A stretch of 64,000 nt of DNA from Polaromonas sp. 39-63-25 (GTDB lineage Bacteria > Pseudomonadota > Gammaproteobacteria > Burkholderiales > Burkholderiaceae_C). Position 1 is the stretch's first letter. Each line of letters begins with the position of its first letter. The stretch covers positions 62,001-126,000 of the forward strand of contig NZ_NCJH01000002.1 in NCBI RefSeq assembly GCF_002278925.1. The letters run 5' to 3'. The notes under the pieces are model-generated. The model made no database searches. It worked only from the letters and a program-made list of their open reading frames with translations, and was not told the origin of the DNA. Shown piece by piece: positions 43,282-51,994 of this stretch. The translations under genes and the position numbers were made by a program.

Positions 43282-44492
43282 GTCAGGGTGCCCAAGCCGC
43301 GCAGCAGGTCGGCCTTGATGTCTTCAATATGCTCCAGCCCCACGGCCACGCGGATCAGGCCCTGCCCGATGCCGGCGGCCTGCCGCTGCACTTCGGTCAG
43401 GCGCCCGTGCGAGGTGGTGCCGGGGTGGGTGATGATGGTCTTGGTGTCGCCCAGGTTGGTGGCGATGCTCAGCACGCGGGTGCTGTTGATGACGTGGAAA
43501 GCATTGGCGCGTGCGGTGTCGGGGTCGCTGCCCACAACGTCGAACGACACCACGGCACCGCCCTGCCCCGACTGCTGGCGCATGGCCAGTTCGTGCTGCG
43601 GGTGGGAGGCCAGGCCCGGGTAATAAACGCGCGCCACGCCGGGCTGCGCTTCCAGCCAGCGGGCCACGGCCAGCGCATTGGCGCACTGCGCCTGCATGCG
43701 GATGCCCAGGGTTTCGAGTCCCTTGAGCACAACCCAGGCATTGAAGGGCGACAGCGTCATGCCGGCGGTGCGCACGACCGGGCCAAACACATCGACGATC
43801 AGCTTCGACGGGCCGCAGATCGCCCCGGCCATCACGCGGCCCTGGCCATCGAGGTACTTGGTGCCGGAGTGGATCACCAGGTCAGCACCCAGTTCAGCCG
43901 GCCGCTGCAGGGCCGGCGTGCAGAAACAGTTGTCGACCGCCAGCAGCGCACCGGCGCCGTGCGCGAGATCGGCCAGGGCGGCAATGTCGCAGACGTCGGT
44001 CAGCGGGTTGGTCGGCGTTTCGGCGAACAGCAGCTTGGTGTTGGGCTTGATCGCCGCTTTCCACTCGGCTACATCGGTCTGCGAGACAAAGGTGGTCTCG
44101 ACGCCGAACTTTCCGAATTCACGGCCGATCAGTGTCAGCGTCGAGCCGAACATCGAGCGCGAACACACGACATGGTCGCCGGCCTTGAGCAGGCCCATGC
44201 ACATCATGAGGATCGCACCCATGCCGGTCGAGGCGCCTATGGCGGCTTCGGTGCCCTCCAGTGCAGCCAGCCGGCGCTCGAAGCTGCTGACGGTGGGGTT
44301 GGACGTGCGGCCGTAGGTGTAGCCGTCCTCGGTGCCGGCAAAACGCCGGGCCGCGGTTTCGGCATCGGGCTGCACGAAACCGCTGGTCAGGTAGAGCGCT
44401 TCGGAGTGTTCGCCGTATTGGCTGGATTCCAGCGCCACGCGCACGGCCAGCGTGTCGCGGTGCAGGTTGTCGGGCAGTTTTCTGTCGGCCAT
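43278..44492 (-). CDS. metZ: O-succinylhomoserine sulfhydrylase
   Basis: 404 residues, PLP enzyme of the Cys/Met metabolism family. It makes homocysteine from O-succinylhomoserine and sulfide. The PLP lysine is K212 in [15 protein letters not shown]; the N-terminal [31 protein letters not shown] is the MetZ form. It follows purF by 2 bp, as in other Betaproteobacteria and Pseudomonas. Confidence 0.95.
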   Translation of the reverse strand: MADRKLPDNLHRDTLAVRVALESSQYGEHSEALYLTSGFVQPDAETAARRFAGTEDGYTYGRTSNPTVSSFERRLAALEGTEAAIGASTGMGAILMMCMGLLKAGDHVVCSRSMFGSTLTLIGREFGKFGVETTFVSQTDVAEWKAAIKPNTKLLFAETPTNPLTDVCDIAALADLAHGAGALLAVDNCFCTPALQRPAELGADLVIHSGTKYLDGQGRVMAGAICGPSKLIVDVFGPVVRTAGMTLSPFNAWVVLKGLETLGIRMQAQCANALAVARWLEAQPGVARVYYPGLASHPQHELAMRQQSGQGGAVVSFDVVGSDPDTARANAFHVINSTRVLSIATNLGDTKTIITHPGTTSHGRLTEVQRQAAGIGQGLIRVAVGLEHIEDIKADLLRGLGTLT

Positions 44493-44494
44493 GC

Positions 44495-46012
44495 TCAGGC
44501 TTCCTGCGGGTTGGGCAGCGCCAGACGCGAGACGTCGACATCGCCGTCTTCGCTGCTGTCAACGCGCTGCTCGTTCATTTTGGCAATGCTCTCGGGCGTG
44601 ATGTCGCCGGTGATGTAGACGCCGTCGAAACACGAGGCGTCAAAGCCGTCGAGCTTGCCGTTGAGCGAACCGATGGCGCGTTTCATGCCTTCGACATCCT
44701 GGTAGATCAGCGCATCACAGCCGATGGCGACGCGGATTTCCTCGACCGTGCGGTCATGCGCCACCAGCTCGGCTGCGGTCGGCATGTCGATGCCGTAGAC
44801 GTTGGGGTAACGCACCGGCGGCGCGGCGCTGGCCAGGTAAACCTTCTTGGCGCCGGCATCACGCGCCATCTGCACGATCTCGCGGCTGGTGGTGCCGCGC
44901 ACGATGGAGTCATCGACCAGCAACACGTTGCGGCCCTTGAACTCGCTGGCGATCACATTGAGCTTTTGCCGCACGGATTTTTTGCGCACGCCCTGGCCCG
45001 GCATGATGAAGGTACGGCCCACATAACGGTTCTTCACGAAACCCTCACGGTAGGGAATGCCCAACAGGTGCGCGAGCTGCGTTGCGCTCGGGCGGCTGGA
45101 CTCGGGGATAGGAATGATCACGTCGATTTCGTTGGGTGGCACGGTGGACACCACGCGTTTGGCCAGCGTCTCGCCCAGGTTCAGGCGCGCCTGGTAGACC
45201 GAGATGCCGTCAAGCACCGAGTCGGGCCGCGCCAGGTAGACAAATTCAAAAATGCAGGGCATGAGCTGCGGATGGGCCGCGCATTGCTCGGCGTGGACCG
45301 TGCCTTCCATGTCCACAAACACCGCCTCGCCCGGCGCGATGTCGCGCTCGAACTGGTGGGCCGTGCCTTCCAGGGCCACCGACTCGCTGGCCACCATGAC
45401 GGTGTTGCCGCTGTCGTTCTGGCCGCGGCCGATACACAGCGGACGAATGCCGAAGGGGTCGCGAAAAGCCAGCAGGCCGTGGCCGGCAATCAGCGCCACC
45501 ACGGCATACGAACCCTTGATGCGTTTGTGCACGCCGCGCACGGCCGCAAACACGTCAGCGGGCGTGAGCGGCAGGCCGCGCGTGGTTTTTTCCAGCTCGT
45601 GCGCCAGTACGTTGAGCAGCACTTCGGAGTCGCTGTCGGTGTTGATGTGGCGGTGGTCGGTGTTGAACAGTTCCGCCTTGAGTTCGGCAGCGTTGGTCAG
45701 GTTGCCGTTGTGCGACAGCACCAGGCCAAACGGCGCGTTGACGTAAAACGGCTGCGCCTCGTCTTCGCTGAAGGCGTTGCCGGCCGTTGGGTAACGCACC
45801 TGGCCCAGGCCCACGTTGCCCGGCAGCGCGCGCATGTTGCGCGTGCGAAAGACGTCGCGCACCATGCCCTTGGCCTTGTGCATGAAGAACTTGCGTCCTT
45901 GCTGCGTGACAATCCCGGCCGCATCCTGGCCACGGTGCTGCAGCAGAAGCAGCCCGTCGTAAATCAGCTGGTTCACCGGTGCGTTACTGACAACGCCAAC
46001 TATTCCGCACAT
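44495..46012 (-). CDS. purF: Amidophosphoribosyltransferase
   Basis: 505 residues from the ATG at 46012-46010, so the catalytic cysteine is next to the initiator Met (MCGIVGVV). It performs the first step of purine synthesis: glutamine amidotransferase N-domain and a PRPP-binding loop NVLLVDDSIVRGTTSREIV. Upstream starts would bury the cysteine and are rejected. It is followed by metZ and preceded by cvpA in the folC-dedD-cvpA-purF-metZ chain. Confidence 0.97.
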   Translation of the reverse strand: MCGIVGVVSNAPVNQLIYDGLLLLQHRGQDAAGIVTQQGRKFFMHKAKGMVRDVFRTRNMRALPGNVGLGQVRYPTAGNAFSEDEAQPFYVNAPFGLVLSHNGNLTNAAELKAELFNTDHRHINTDSDSEVLLNVLAHELEKTTRGLPLTPADVFAAVRGVHKRIKGSYAVVALIAGHGLLAFRDPFGIRPLCIGRGQNDSGNTVMVASESVALEGTAHQFERDIAPGEAVFVDMEGTVHAEQCAAHPQLMPCIFEFVYLARPDSVLDGISVYQARLNLGETLAKRVVSTVPPNEIDVIIPIPESSRPSATQLAHLLGIPYREGFVKNRYVGRTFIMPGQGVRKKSVRQKLNVIASEFKGRNVLLVDDSIVRGTTSREIVQMARDAGAKKVYLASAAPPVRYPNVYGIDMPTAAELVAHDRTVEEIRVAIGCDALIYQDVEGMKRAIGSLNGKLDGFDASCFDGVYITGDITPESIAKMNEQRVDSSEDGDVDVSRLALPNPQEA

Positions 46013-46040
46013 ACATTTCCGTTCATCAATTCGCCAATCA

Positions 46041-46523
46041 TTAGAGGTACTTTGCAAACTGTTCGGGCAACACCGGCTTCAGGCCCTTGACCGCCGCGGT
46101 CAGCACGCCGGCACCGACGGACTCCTGCCACCAGGCGCTGGCCTTGAACGCGGTCATGTTGACGACCACCGTCACCGCCAGCAGCAGGATCACCCCGCGC
46201 ACCAGGCCAAAAGCCGCCCCCAGGGTGCGGTCCACCGGCCGCAGGCCGATGGCCTCCACCAGCTTCTTGAACAACACCGCCAGCAGGCCCGCCAGAAACA
46301 CGGACACGATGAAAATCAGTACAAAGGCCGCGGCGTAGCGCACCGGATCGGACGCACTCTGCAGCGGCAGTACGGCAGCCACCGCCGGCGCAAACCATTG
46401 CGCGATGTAAAACGACAGCGCCCAGCCGAGGACGGACAGGATTTCGTACACCAGCCCCCGCCACGCGCCGATGATCAGCGACACCACCAACACCCCCAGA
46501 AACGCCCAGTCCGCAACAGCCAC
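46041..46523 (-). CDS. cvpA: CvpA-family inner-membrane protein
   Basis: 160 residues with four hydrophobic helices (WAFLGVLVVSLIIGAWRGLV at the start, FVLIFIVSVFLAGLLAVLFK in the middle). This is the colicin V production family always found before purF; its exact job is uncertain. It starts one base before dedD ends. Confidence 0.92.
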   Translation of the reverse strand: MAVADWAFLGVLVVSLIIGAWRGLVYEILSVLGWALSFYIAQWFAPAVAAVLPLQSASDPVRYAAAFVLIFIVSVFLAGLLAVLFKKLVEAIGLRPVDRTLGAAFGLVRGVILLLAVTVVVNMTAFKASAWWQESVGAGVLTAAVKGLKPVLPEQFAKYL

Positions 46524-46524
46524 G

Positions 46525-47319
46525 CTACAAGGTCAGGATGGCGGCCGGCAAATCAAGGCCTTTGATCTTGCTGGCCGCCTTGTCGGCATCGGCCTTGCTG
46601 GCAAAAGGCCCGACCCGCACGCGAATGCGCTTGCCGTCCTTGGTCTCGGCCACCTGGGTGTAGGTCTTGAGCCCCGCCCGTTCCAGTTTCTGGCGCACTT
46701 CCCGGGCCTTGTCGGCGTCGGCGAAAGCGCCGACCTGCACCACCAGGCGGCCTTCCGCCTCGGCCGGCGCGGCCTTGGCGGCGGGCGCGGCGGCAGGCAC
46801 CTTGCCTTCGAGCAGGGCCTTGGCACGGGCACTCTCGTCGGCGGCAGGTGGTGTTGCGGACGTTTTGGCCGCGACCTTGGGCTCTGGTTTGGGTTCTGGC
46901 TTCGGTTCGGGTTTTGGCTCTAGTTTTGCTTCTTTTTTGATAGCAGTCTGCGCAGATTCAGCGGGCGCCTCGGCCTTTTTTTCCGTGATGATTTCTTCGC
47001 GGGGCGAGAGGCTGGTCGGCGTGGCGACCTTCTCGCTGCCTGCCGGCACCGCGCTGGCTGCAACGGCTGGGGCTGTGGCCGGCATCATCAGCGGCTTGAC
47101 CCCGCTCTTGGCAGGGATCTCGATCGGAATATCGACCGCGACCGGCCGTGGCTGGGTGTCGAACAACAGGGGGAAACCGATCACCCCGGCCAGCACCAGC
47201 ACCACCGCACCTATCAGGCGGTGCTTGGCGCGTTTGCGCATCACTTCCACACTCTCGGTCTGGGCGGCAGACCCGGCAGCAGCAGAAGGTTGGCCCCGGC
47301 GAAAGTTGAAAAACGGCAT
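46525..47319 (-). CDS. dedD: SPOR-domain membrane protein (DedD-like)
   Basis: 264 residues. One membrane helix (about 33-51, LIGAVVLVLAGVIGFPLLF) is followed by a long low-complexity linker rich in Ala, Pro, Lys and Glu, including KPEPKPEPKPEPKPEP, then a C-terminal SPOR domain (about 190-264, VQVGAFADADKAREVRQKLE; RVRVGPFASKADADKAASKI) that binds septal peptidoglycan. A weak copy of the dispersed repeat (46931-46982) lies in the linker. A MITE now separates this gene from folC. Confidence 0.9.
   Translation of the reverse strand: MPFFNFRRGQPSAAAGSAAQTESVEVMRKRAKHRLIGAVVLVLAGVIGFPLLFDTQPRPVAVDIPIEIPAKSGVKPLMMPATAPAVAASAVPAGSEKVATPTSLSPREEIITEKKAEAPAESAQTAIKKEAKLEPKPEPKPEPKPEPKVAAKTSATPPAADESARAKALLEGKVPAAAPAAKAAPAEAEGRLVVQVGAFADADKAREVRQKLERAGLKTYTQVAETKDGKRIRVRVGPFASKADADKAASKIKGLDLPAAILTL
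46931..46982 (+). repeat. Possible dispersed double-hairpin repeat, copy H (inside dedD)
   Basis: TTTTTTGATAGCAGTCTGCG and a T-rich right end match the general plan, but the GGGCT part is poor. It may be chance in a low-complexity linker. Confidence 0.3.
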
Positions 47320-47337
47320 GGCGATGACGGTATCTTA

Positions 47338-47602
47338 GGGCCTGTTCACACTATTTATGCAAGTGCGAACGTGGTTAAAAAAGCGCCAATCTAGGCGCGC
47401 GACGACGCTCAGCCTGGGCGGCTGGGCTAGGAGTGCAACGACGAGTGGTGCTGTTTTAACCACGTTCCCTCCGGGTTGCGGCCAAAAAGGCCATGCGCAG
47501 CGTTGCAAAGCCTTGCCGGGCGCCAGCCCGGCTGCATTTTGCGCCTCGCGCATGGCCTTTTTGACTCGCAACGCATCTTGCATAAATAGTGGGAACAGGC
47601 CC
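47338..47602. mobile_element. MITE-like element with 25-bp terminal inverted repeats and internal hairpins
   Basis: The ends 47338-47362 and 47578-47602 are inverted repeats with 24 of 25 positions matching (GGGCCTGTTC...). They are flanked by TA on both sides, a probable target duplication. Inside lie two exact hairpins: 47367-47380 with 47454-47467 (14 bp) and 47484-47498 with 47548-47562 (15 bp), and a further CCGGGC/GCCCGG stem at 47516-47531. At 265 bp and without a transposase gene it is a non-autonomous element. TA duplication suggests an IS630/mariner-type or similar transposase elsewhere in the genome. Confidence 0.85.
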
Positions 47603-48927
47603 TAGGTATCGGTTGATGAAGCGTGGCGCTCAGGCGCAGCGTGCGGGGCGAAAAGACGCGGCAGGCCGTCCTTCAAAACACCACCCACCGTATAGAACGA
47701 TCCGAACACCACAATTCTATCAGCGGGGTCTGCGGCGGCGACGGCGGCCTGCAGGGCCTGCACCGGGTCGGCATACACGCTGGCGCGGGCATCCTGGCGG
47801 GTGTTCAGCGCCTGCCACGTGGCCAGCAAATCGTCGGCTTTGGCCGCGCGGGCGGTCGGCAGGTCGGTGAAATACCAGCGGTCCACCAGTGGCCCCACCC
47901 GCTTGAGCATCTGCGCCAGGTCCTTGTCGGCCATGGCGCCGAATACGCCGTGGGTGCAGGGGTAAAAACCCATGGCGTCGAGGTTCTCCGTGAGCGCCGC
48001 CACCGCGTGCGGGTTGTGCGCCACGTCCAGCACCAGCGTCGGCTGGCCGGAAATGATCTGGAAGCGGCCTGGCAACTCCACCATGCCGAGCCCGTTACGC
48101 ACCGCCTGCGCGGTCACCGGCAGGCGGTCGCGCAGGGCCGTCAGCGCGGCCAGCACGCCCGAGGCGTTGACCAGCTGGTTGGCGCCGCGCAGCGCCGGGT
48201 AGGCCAGGCCCGCATAACGCCTGCCGCGGCCGGCCCAGGCCCACTGCTGCTTGTCACCGGAGAAGTTGAAGTCATGGCCCAGGCGCCACAGGTCAGCACC
48301 CACTTCGGCAGCATGGTCCAGCACGCTTTGCGGCGGCACCGGGTCGCCCACCACCGCAGGCTTGCCGGCGCGCATGATGCCGGCTTTTTCAAAACCAATG
48401 CTTTCACGGTCCTTGCCCAGCAGTTCGGTGTGGTCGATGTCGATGCTGGTGATCAATGCGCAGTCGGCATCAATGATGTTGACCGAGTCGAGCCGCCCGC
48501 CGACGCCGACTTCGAGGATGACCACGTCCAGGCCGGACGCGGCCATCAGGCTGAAGATGGCGAGCATGGTGAACTCGAAATACGTCAGCGAAATGTCACC
48601 GCGCAGCGCCTCGACCCGCTCGAAATGCGGCAGCAGCTGGTCAGCTCTAGCCATCTCGCCGCGGATGCGGCAGCGTTCTTCAAAATGCACCAGGTGCGGC
48701 GAGGTGTAGACGCCGGTGCGGTAACCGGCCTGCCCGAGGATGGCTTCGAGCATGGCGCAGCTCGACCCCTTGCCGTTGGTGCCGGCAACGGTGATGACCG
48801 GGCAGTCAAAACGCAGCACCATGCGTTCGGCGACGCTGCGCACGCGCTCCAGTCCGAGGTCAATGGCGTGGGGGTGCAGGCGCTCGCAGTGTGCGAGCCA
48901 GTCGGCTAGGGTGGTGGGCTTGTCCAT
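47602..48927 (-). CDS. folC: Bifunctional folylpolyglutamate/dihydrofolate synthase
   Basis: 441 residues. It adds glutamates to folates and makes dihydrofolate. The ATP loop is VITVAGTNGKGSSCAMLEAIL (about 43-63); the Mur-ligase middle domain has DIDHTELLGKDRESIGFEKAGI; LVLDVAHNPHA marks the C-domain. The stop codon is TAG whose last base belongs to the MITE: TA from the target and G from the element. Joining the flanks gives TAA at the same place, so the protein is unchanged. Confidence 0.95.
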   Translation of the reverse strand: MDKPTTLADWLAHCERLHPHAIDLGLERVRSVAERMVLRFDCPVITVAGTNGKGSSCAMLEAILGQAGYRTGVYTSPHLVHFEERCRIRGEMARADQLLPHFERVEALRGDISLTYFEFTMLAIFSLMAASGLDVVILEVGVGGRLDSVNIIDADCALITSIDIDHTELLGKDRESIGFEKAGIMRAGKPAVVGDPVPPQSVLDHAAEVGADLWRLGHDFNFSGDKQQWAWAGRGRRYAGLAYPALRGANQLVNASGVLAALTALRDRLPVTAQAVRNGLGMVELPGRFQIISGQPTLVLDVAHNPHAVAALTENLDAMGFYPCTHGVFGAMADKDLAQMLKRVGPLVDRWYFTDLPTARAAKADDLLATWQALNTRQDARASVYADPVQALQAAVAAADPADRIVVFGSFYTVGGVLKDGLPRLFAPHAAPERHASSTDT

Positions 48928-49086
48928 GGAAGCGGTATTGTCGCCGCTGCCGCGCCACGCCCCTTGTTGGTGCGGGCCCGACCGTACCCCGGATGGGGTT
49001 GCACAGCTATCAAATTCATAGCTACCTGCGCCCGTCCATCAAGGGGAAAGAGCCAATTTTATGCCAAACCATGCGAAAATGAAGAC
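48928..49086. other. Divergent intergenic region, folC and YffB-like gene, with repeat copy I
   Basis: This region holds a well-conserved copy of the dispersed repeat at 49004-49062. It occupies most of the leader of the YffB-like gene and the upstream region of folC. Confidence 0.6.
49004..49062 (+). repeat. Dispersed double-hairpin repeat, copy I
   Basis: It reads CAGCTATCAAATTCATAGCT, then ACCTGCGCCCGTCCATCAAG and GGGAAAGAGCCAATTTTATG. The GCTAT/ATAGC stem is perfect with a 7-base loop. This is the copy I use as type. Confidence 0.85.
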
Positions 49087-49431
49087 ATGATCACTGTTTA
49101 CGGCATTCCCAACTGCGACACCGTCAAAAAAGCCCGCGCCTGGCTGGCTGCGCACGATGTTGCCCACACTTTTCATGACTTCAAAAAACAGGGCGTGCCG
49201 GCAGACCGGCTCACCGCCTGGGAGCGCGCGGTGGGCTGGGAAAAACTCGTCAACCGCCAGGGCACGACCTGGCGCAAGCTGGACCCGCAACTGCAGGCCG
49301 CCACGGTGGACGCGGCCAGCGCCCGGGCCCTCATGCTGGCGCAGCCCAGCGTCATCAAGCGCCCGGTGGTGGACTGGGGGTCGCAGGTCACGGTCGGTTT
49401 TGACGAAAAAAGCTGGTCTGAACGGCTTTGA
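49087..49431 (+). CDS. ArsC/Spx-family protein, YffB-like
   Basis: 114 residues with the thioredoxin-like ArsC fold. It begins MITVYGIPNCDTVKKARAWL with a single cysteine at position 10; arsenate reductases and Spx have a different motif. This is the form of YffB, a putative glutathione-dependent reductase of unknown substrate. It is alone and divergent from folC. Confidence 0.85.
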   Translation: MITVYGIPNCDTVKKARAWLAAHDVAHTFHDFKKQGVPADRLTAWERAVGWEKLVNRQGTTWRKLDPQLQAATVDAASARALMLAQPSVIKRPVVDWGSQVTVGFDEKSWSERL

Positions 49432-49572
49432 AACGGCCGGGTCCCGGGCCAGCTTTACAGGGCTTTACTGAACTTGTGTGCACCAAATCCACTCTGAATC
49501 ATTAAACTGATAGCCGTCGTTTTGGCCGCCCCGGGCGGGGCTCTTCCAGCAGGCTGAAAAGGGATTTGAACC

Positions 49573-50304
49573 ATGAAAAATGCACTTGTTTTATCCGCTG
49601 TTGCCGCAGCCTCCGGGCTGTTTGCCGTCAACGCATCGGCCACGGACATCCTGGCACGCGTGATCTCCAGCACGCCGGTGGTCCAGCAGGTCAGCGTGCC
49701 GCGCCAGGTCTGCACCACCCAGCCCATGATCACCGAAGCCCCGCCCTCGGGCGCCGGCGCCGTGATGGGCGCCCTGGCCGGCGGCGCCATGGGCAATGCC
49801 ATCGGCGACGGCGGCGGGCGCGCCCTGGCGACCGTGATCGGCCTGGTCGGTGGCGCCATGGTCGGCAACAACATCGAAGGCAACCGCAGCCAGGTGCAGA
49901 ACGTGCAGCAGTGCGGCACCCAGACTTCCTACGAAAACCGCACCTCGCACTACAACGTGGTCTACGAATACGCCGACAAGCAGTACACCGTGCAAATGCC
50001 CAGTGACCCCGGCCTGTACGTCCGGCTGCAGGTCACGCCGGTGGGCGCCATGCCTGCGCCGCAGGCCGGTGTTCAGCCCGGTTATGCCCAGCCAGCCCAG
50101 CCGGTGTACTCGCAGCCTGTCTACACCCAACCTGTTTATTCACAGCCTGTCTATGCCCAACCGGTGTATTCGCAGCCGGTCTATGTGCAGCCGGCGGTGG
50201 TCGCCTACCCCGGTTATTACCCGCGGCCTTACTACCCGCCGGTGGGCGTGTCGCTCAATTTCGGTTACAGCCGCGGCAGCTACGGACACCGCCACTGGCG
50301 CTAA
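49573..50304 (+). CDS. Glycine-zipper envelope protein with QPVY repeats
   Basis: 243 residues. Signal peptide 1-24 (ending ASA|T). A glycine zipper follows (GAGAVMGALAGGAMGNAIGD, about 56-75, and GLVGGAMVGNNI), as in 17-kDa outer-membrane antigens. The C-terminal third has repeats of QPVYSQPVY/QPVYTQPVY (about 170-205) and ends in Tyr/Pro/Gly-rich sequence. It probably sits in the outer membrane or periplasm. No lipobox cysteine is at the cleavage site. A strong terminator follows. The adjacent convergent genes are an ECF sigma and an anti-sigma. Confidence 0.75.
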   Translation: MKNALVLSAVAAASGLFAVNASATDILARVISSTPVVQQVSVPRQVCTTQPMITEAPPSGAGAVMGALAGGAMGNAIGDGGGRALATVIGLVGGAMVGNNIEGNRSQVQNVQQCGTQTSYENRTSHYNVVYEYADKQYTVQMPSDPGLYVRLQVTPVGAMPAPQAGVQPGYAQPAQPVYSQPVYTQPVYSQPVYAQPVYSQPVYVQPAVVAYPGYYPRPYYPPVGVSLNFGYSRGSYGHRHWR

Positions 50305-50316
50305 GCCGGTCAATAG

Positions 50317-50342
50317 AAAAGGGGCTTTTCAGCCCCTTTTTT
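50317..50342 (+). terminator. Rho-independent terminator after the glycine-zipper gene
   Basis: AAAAGGGGCT (50317-50326) pairs exactly with AGCCCCTTTT (50331-50340) around a TTTC loop, followed by more Ts. It is 12 bases after the stop codon. Confidence 0.9.
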
Positions 50343-50378
50343 GTTGCCCGCCGCTGAGGCCTGAAGCGCTTTCCGGCC

Positions 50379-51158
50379 TTACAGCGCGGTCTGGAGCAAC
50401 GCCCCCTTGAACAACACCGGCCCGCTCGGCCCGCTGCCCGCCGGGACGCCGCCCCGGGGTTCCAGGCTGAGGGCCAGCGCCGGCACGTTGTTCACGTCAC
50501 TACTGCCGGCAGGCAGGCGGATCACCGTGCCCTCACCGAGCACGCCCAATGACTTGGGTCCACCGCCCTGCGGCAGCGCCCACAACTGCAGGGACTTGTC
50601 CGGCCCGGTGTGGAACTGGCCCACATGTTTGAGCTGCAGCTGGCTGTGTTTGGGGTCGTAGGTCACCAGCACCGCGGGCGCGGCCTTGTCGTCGGCAAGC
50701 ACCGCCACATAACGGATTTCGGGGGTGGCCGCCAGCCGGGCGCTGAGTTCCTGCACCTGGCCGTTGAGCGCGGTGTTCAGGTTCAACCCGGTAACCACGG
50801 CCACCACCGCCGCCATGGCACCGGCTGCCGAAGCTCCGCGCCACAAGCCCAGGCTGGCCCACCAGCCGCCGCCGGCCCCAACCACCGGCGCCTGGCGCGC
50901 AGCCTGCATGGCCCGTGCCTGCTTGTCCGCCTGGACGAGGTTTTCAATCCGCTTCCAGACCGCCGGGCTGGGCGCCTGCTGCGCCTGCAGTTCGGTGACC
51001 GACGCCATGCGCCCTTGCCAGATCAGCGCGGCGGCACGCACGGAGGCATGGGTGCGCGCCAGTTCCTCGAACCGTCGCCGAGCACCGCCACGCAAGGTGC
51101 CCAGCGCATAACTGGCCGCCAGCTGATCGATCAGCGCGGGATTGCGGGTCAGGTTCAT
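50379..51158 (-). CDS. Anti-sigma factor, RskA type
   Basis: 259 residues. The N-terminal domain (LIDQLAASYALGTLRGGARR) binds the sigma factor, one membrane helix follows (about 110-130, AGAMAAVVAVVTGLNL), and the C-domain is the RskA periplasmic part (VTYDPKHSQLQLKHVGQFHT; LPQGGGPKSLGVLGEGTVI). It holds the ECF sigma factor encoded 87 bp upstream at the membrane until an envelope signal releases it. No zinc-binding HxxxCxxC is seen, as expected for the RskA branch. Confidence 0.88.
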   Translation of the reverse strand: MNLTRNPALIDQLAASYALGTLRGGARRRFEELARTHASVRAAALIWQGRMASVTELQAQQAPSPAVWKRIENLVQADKQARAMQAARQAPVVGAGGGWWASLGLWRGASAAGAMAAVVAVVTGLNLNTALNGQVQELSARLAATPEIRYVAVLADDKAAPAVLVTYDPKHSQLQLKHVGQFHTGPDKSLQLWALPQGGGPKSLGVLGEGTVIRLPAGSSDVNNVPALALSLEPRGGVPAGSGPSGPVLFKGALLQTAL

Positions 51159-51245
51159 ACGCCACCTTCTTCAGAAGTTTCCCGCCGCAACGCAGCAGGA
51201 ACAGACAGGGCAAACAGGGCAAACAAAACAAACATCGGTTTCATC

Positions 51246-51821
51246 TCATGCAAACCGGGCCATACAGCCGCGCAGCTGCTCCAGGCCGCGGCGTATCCAG
51301 GTCTTCACGGTGCCCAGCGGCAGCTTGAGCTGCTCGGCCAGCTCCCCGTGGCTCAAATCGCGCAGGTAGGCCAGGCTCACCACCTCGCGCTGCTTGTTGC
51401 CCAACTGGCTCAGGCACTGGTGCAGGGCCCAGGCCTGCTCGCCGGCCAGGGCGGTGTCCATCGGGTTGGCGGAGTCGCCTTCTATCGTGTCGGACATCAC
51501 ATCGTCGAGCTCCTGCACCGCATCGGCCCGGTCGGAGTTGCGGCGCCGCAGAAAGTCCAGCCCCCGGCTGCGCACGATCAGGCACAGCCAGGCCATGGGC
51601 GGCGACAGCGTGGCCTTGTAGTCGCCCGCAATGCGCCAGATGTTGATGAAGGCCTCCTGCAGCACGTCCTCGGCCCAGCTCCGGTTGCTGACCACACGTA
51701 CCGCCACACCATACAGCTTGGAAGAGGTCAGCTCATACAGCTCCCTGAGGGCCGATTCATCGGCCAGCGCCACGCGGTCTATGAGCGCGATCAATTGGGT
51801 ATCCGGGCTTTCTGCTTTCAT
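51246..51821 (-). CDS. ECF sigma factor (SigK/RpoE-like)
   Basis: 191 residues. Region 2 is LYELTSSKLYGVAVRVVSNRSWAEDVLQEAFINIWR (about 28-63); region 4 is QLGNKQREVVSLAYLRDLSHGELAEQLKLPLGTVKTWIRRGLEQL. It directs RNA polymerase to stress promoters and is paired with the anti-sigma gene downstream. Both are on the minus strand and probably co-transcribed. Targets unknown; the glycine-zipper gene nearby is a candidate. Confidence 0.92.
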   Translation of the reverse strand: MKAESPDTQLIALIDRVALADESALRELYELTSSKLYGVAVRVVSNRSWAEDVLQEAFINIWRIAGDYKATLSPPMAWLCLIVRSRGLDFLRRRNSDRADAVQELDDVMSDTIEGDSANPMDTALAGEQAWALHQCLSQLGNKQREVVSLAYLRDLSHGELAEQLKLPLGTVKTWIRRGLEQLRGCMARFA

Positions 51822-51994
51822 GGACCTGATTGTCTTGCATTCGTGATACGCCCGAACCCGGCGAACGGATTCAGGTGCCCTTGCCCGGTCAAGACCATCC
51901 CGCGACGTGCAAGAGGCCCGGGTGACCTAAAATCAGGGGTTTTGCATCCCCAGCCCGGCAGCCGGATGTTTTCCCCGCCCACTTTCACACCACC

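Noticed and set aside
46013-46057. purF start upstream of 46012
   Set aside because: PurF needs its catalytic cysteine next to the initiator methionine; only the ATG at 46012 gives MCGIVG.
46931-46982. A secure copy of the 55-bp repeat in dedD
   Set aside because: Only the left part fits; the right part is low-complexity linker. Listed as weak and not used in the argument.
47357-47605. 82-codon frames on both strands inside the MITE as genes
   Set aside because: They start and end in the terminal repeats, have no ribosome binding sites and mirror each other because the element is palindromic.
50085-50190. Regular short repeats as a CRISPR array
   Set aside because: The units are 9-18 bp, in frame and coding for QPVY motifs, with no spacers. 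No CRISPR array or cas gene is seen anywhere in the window.
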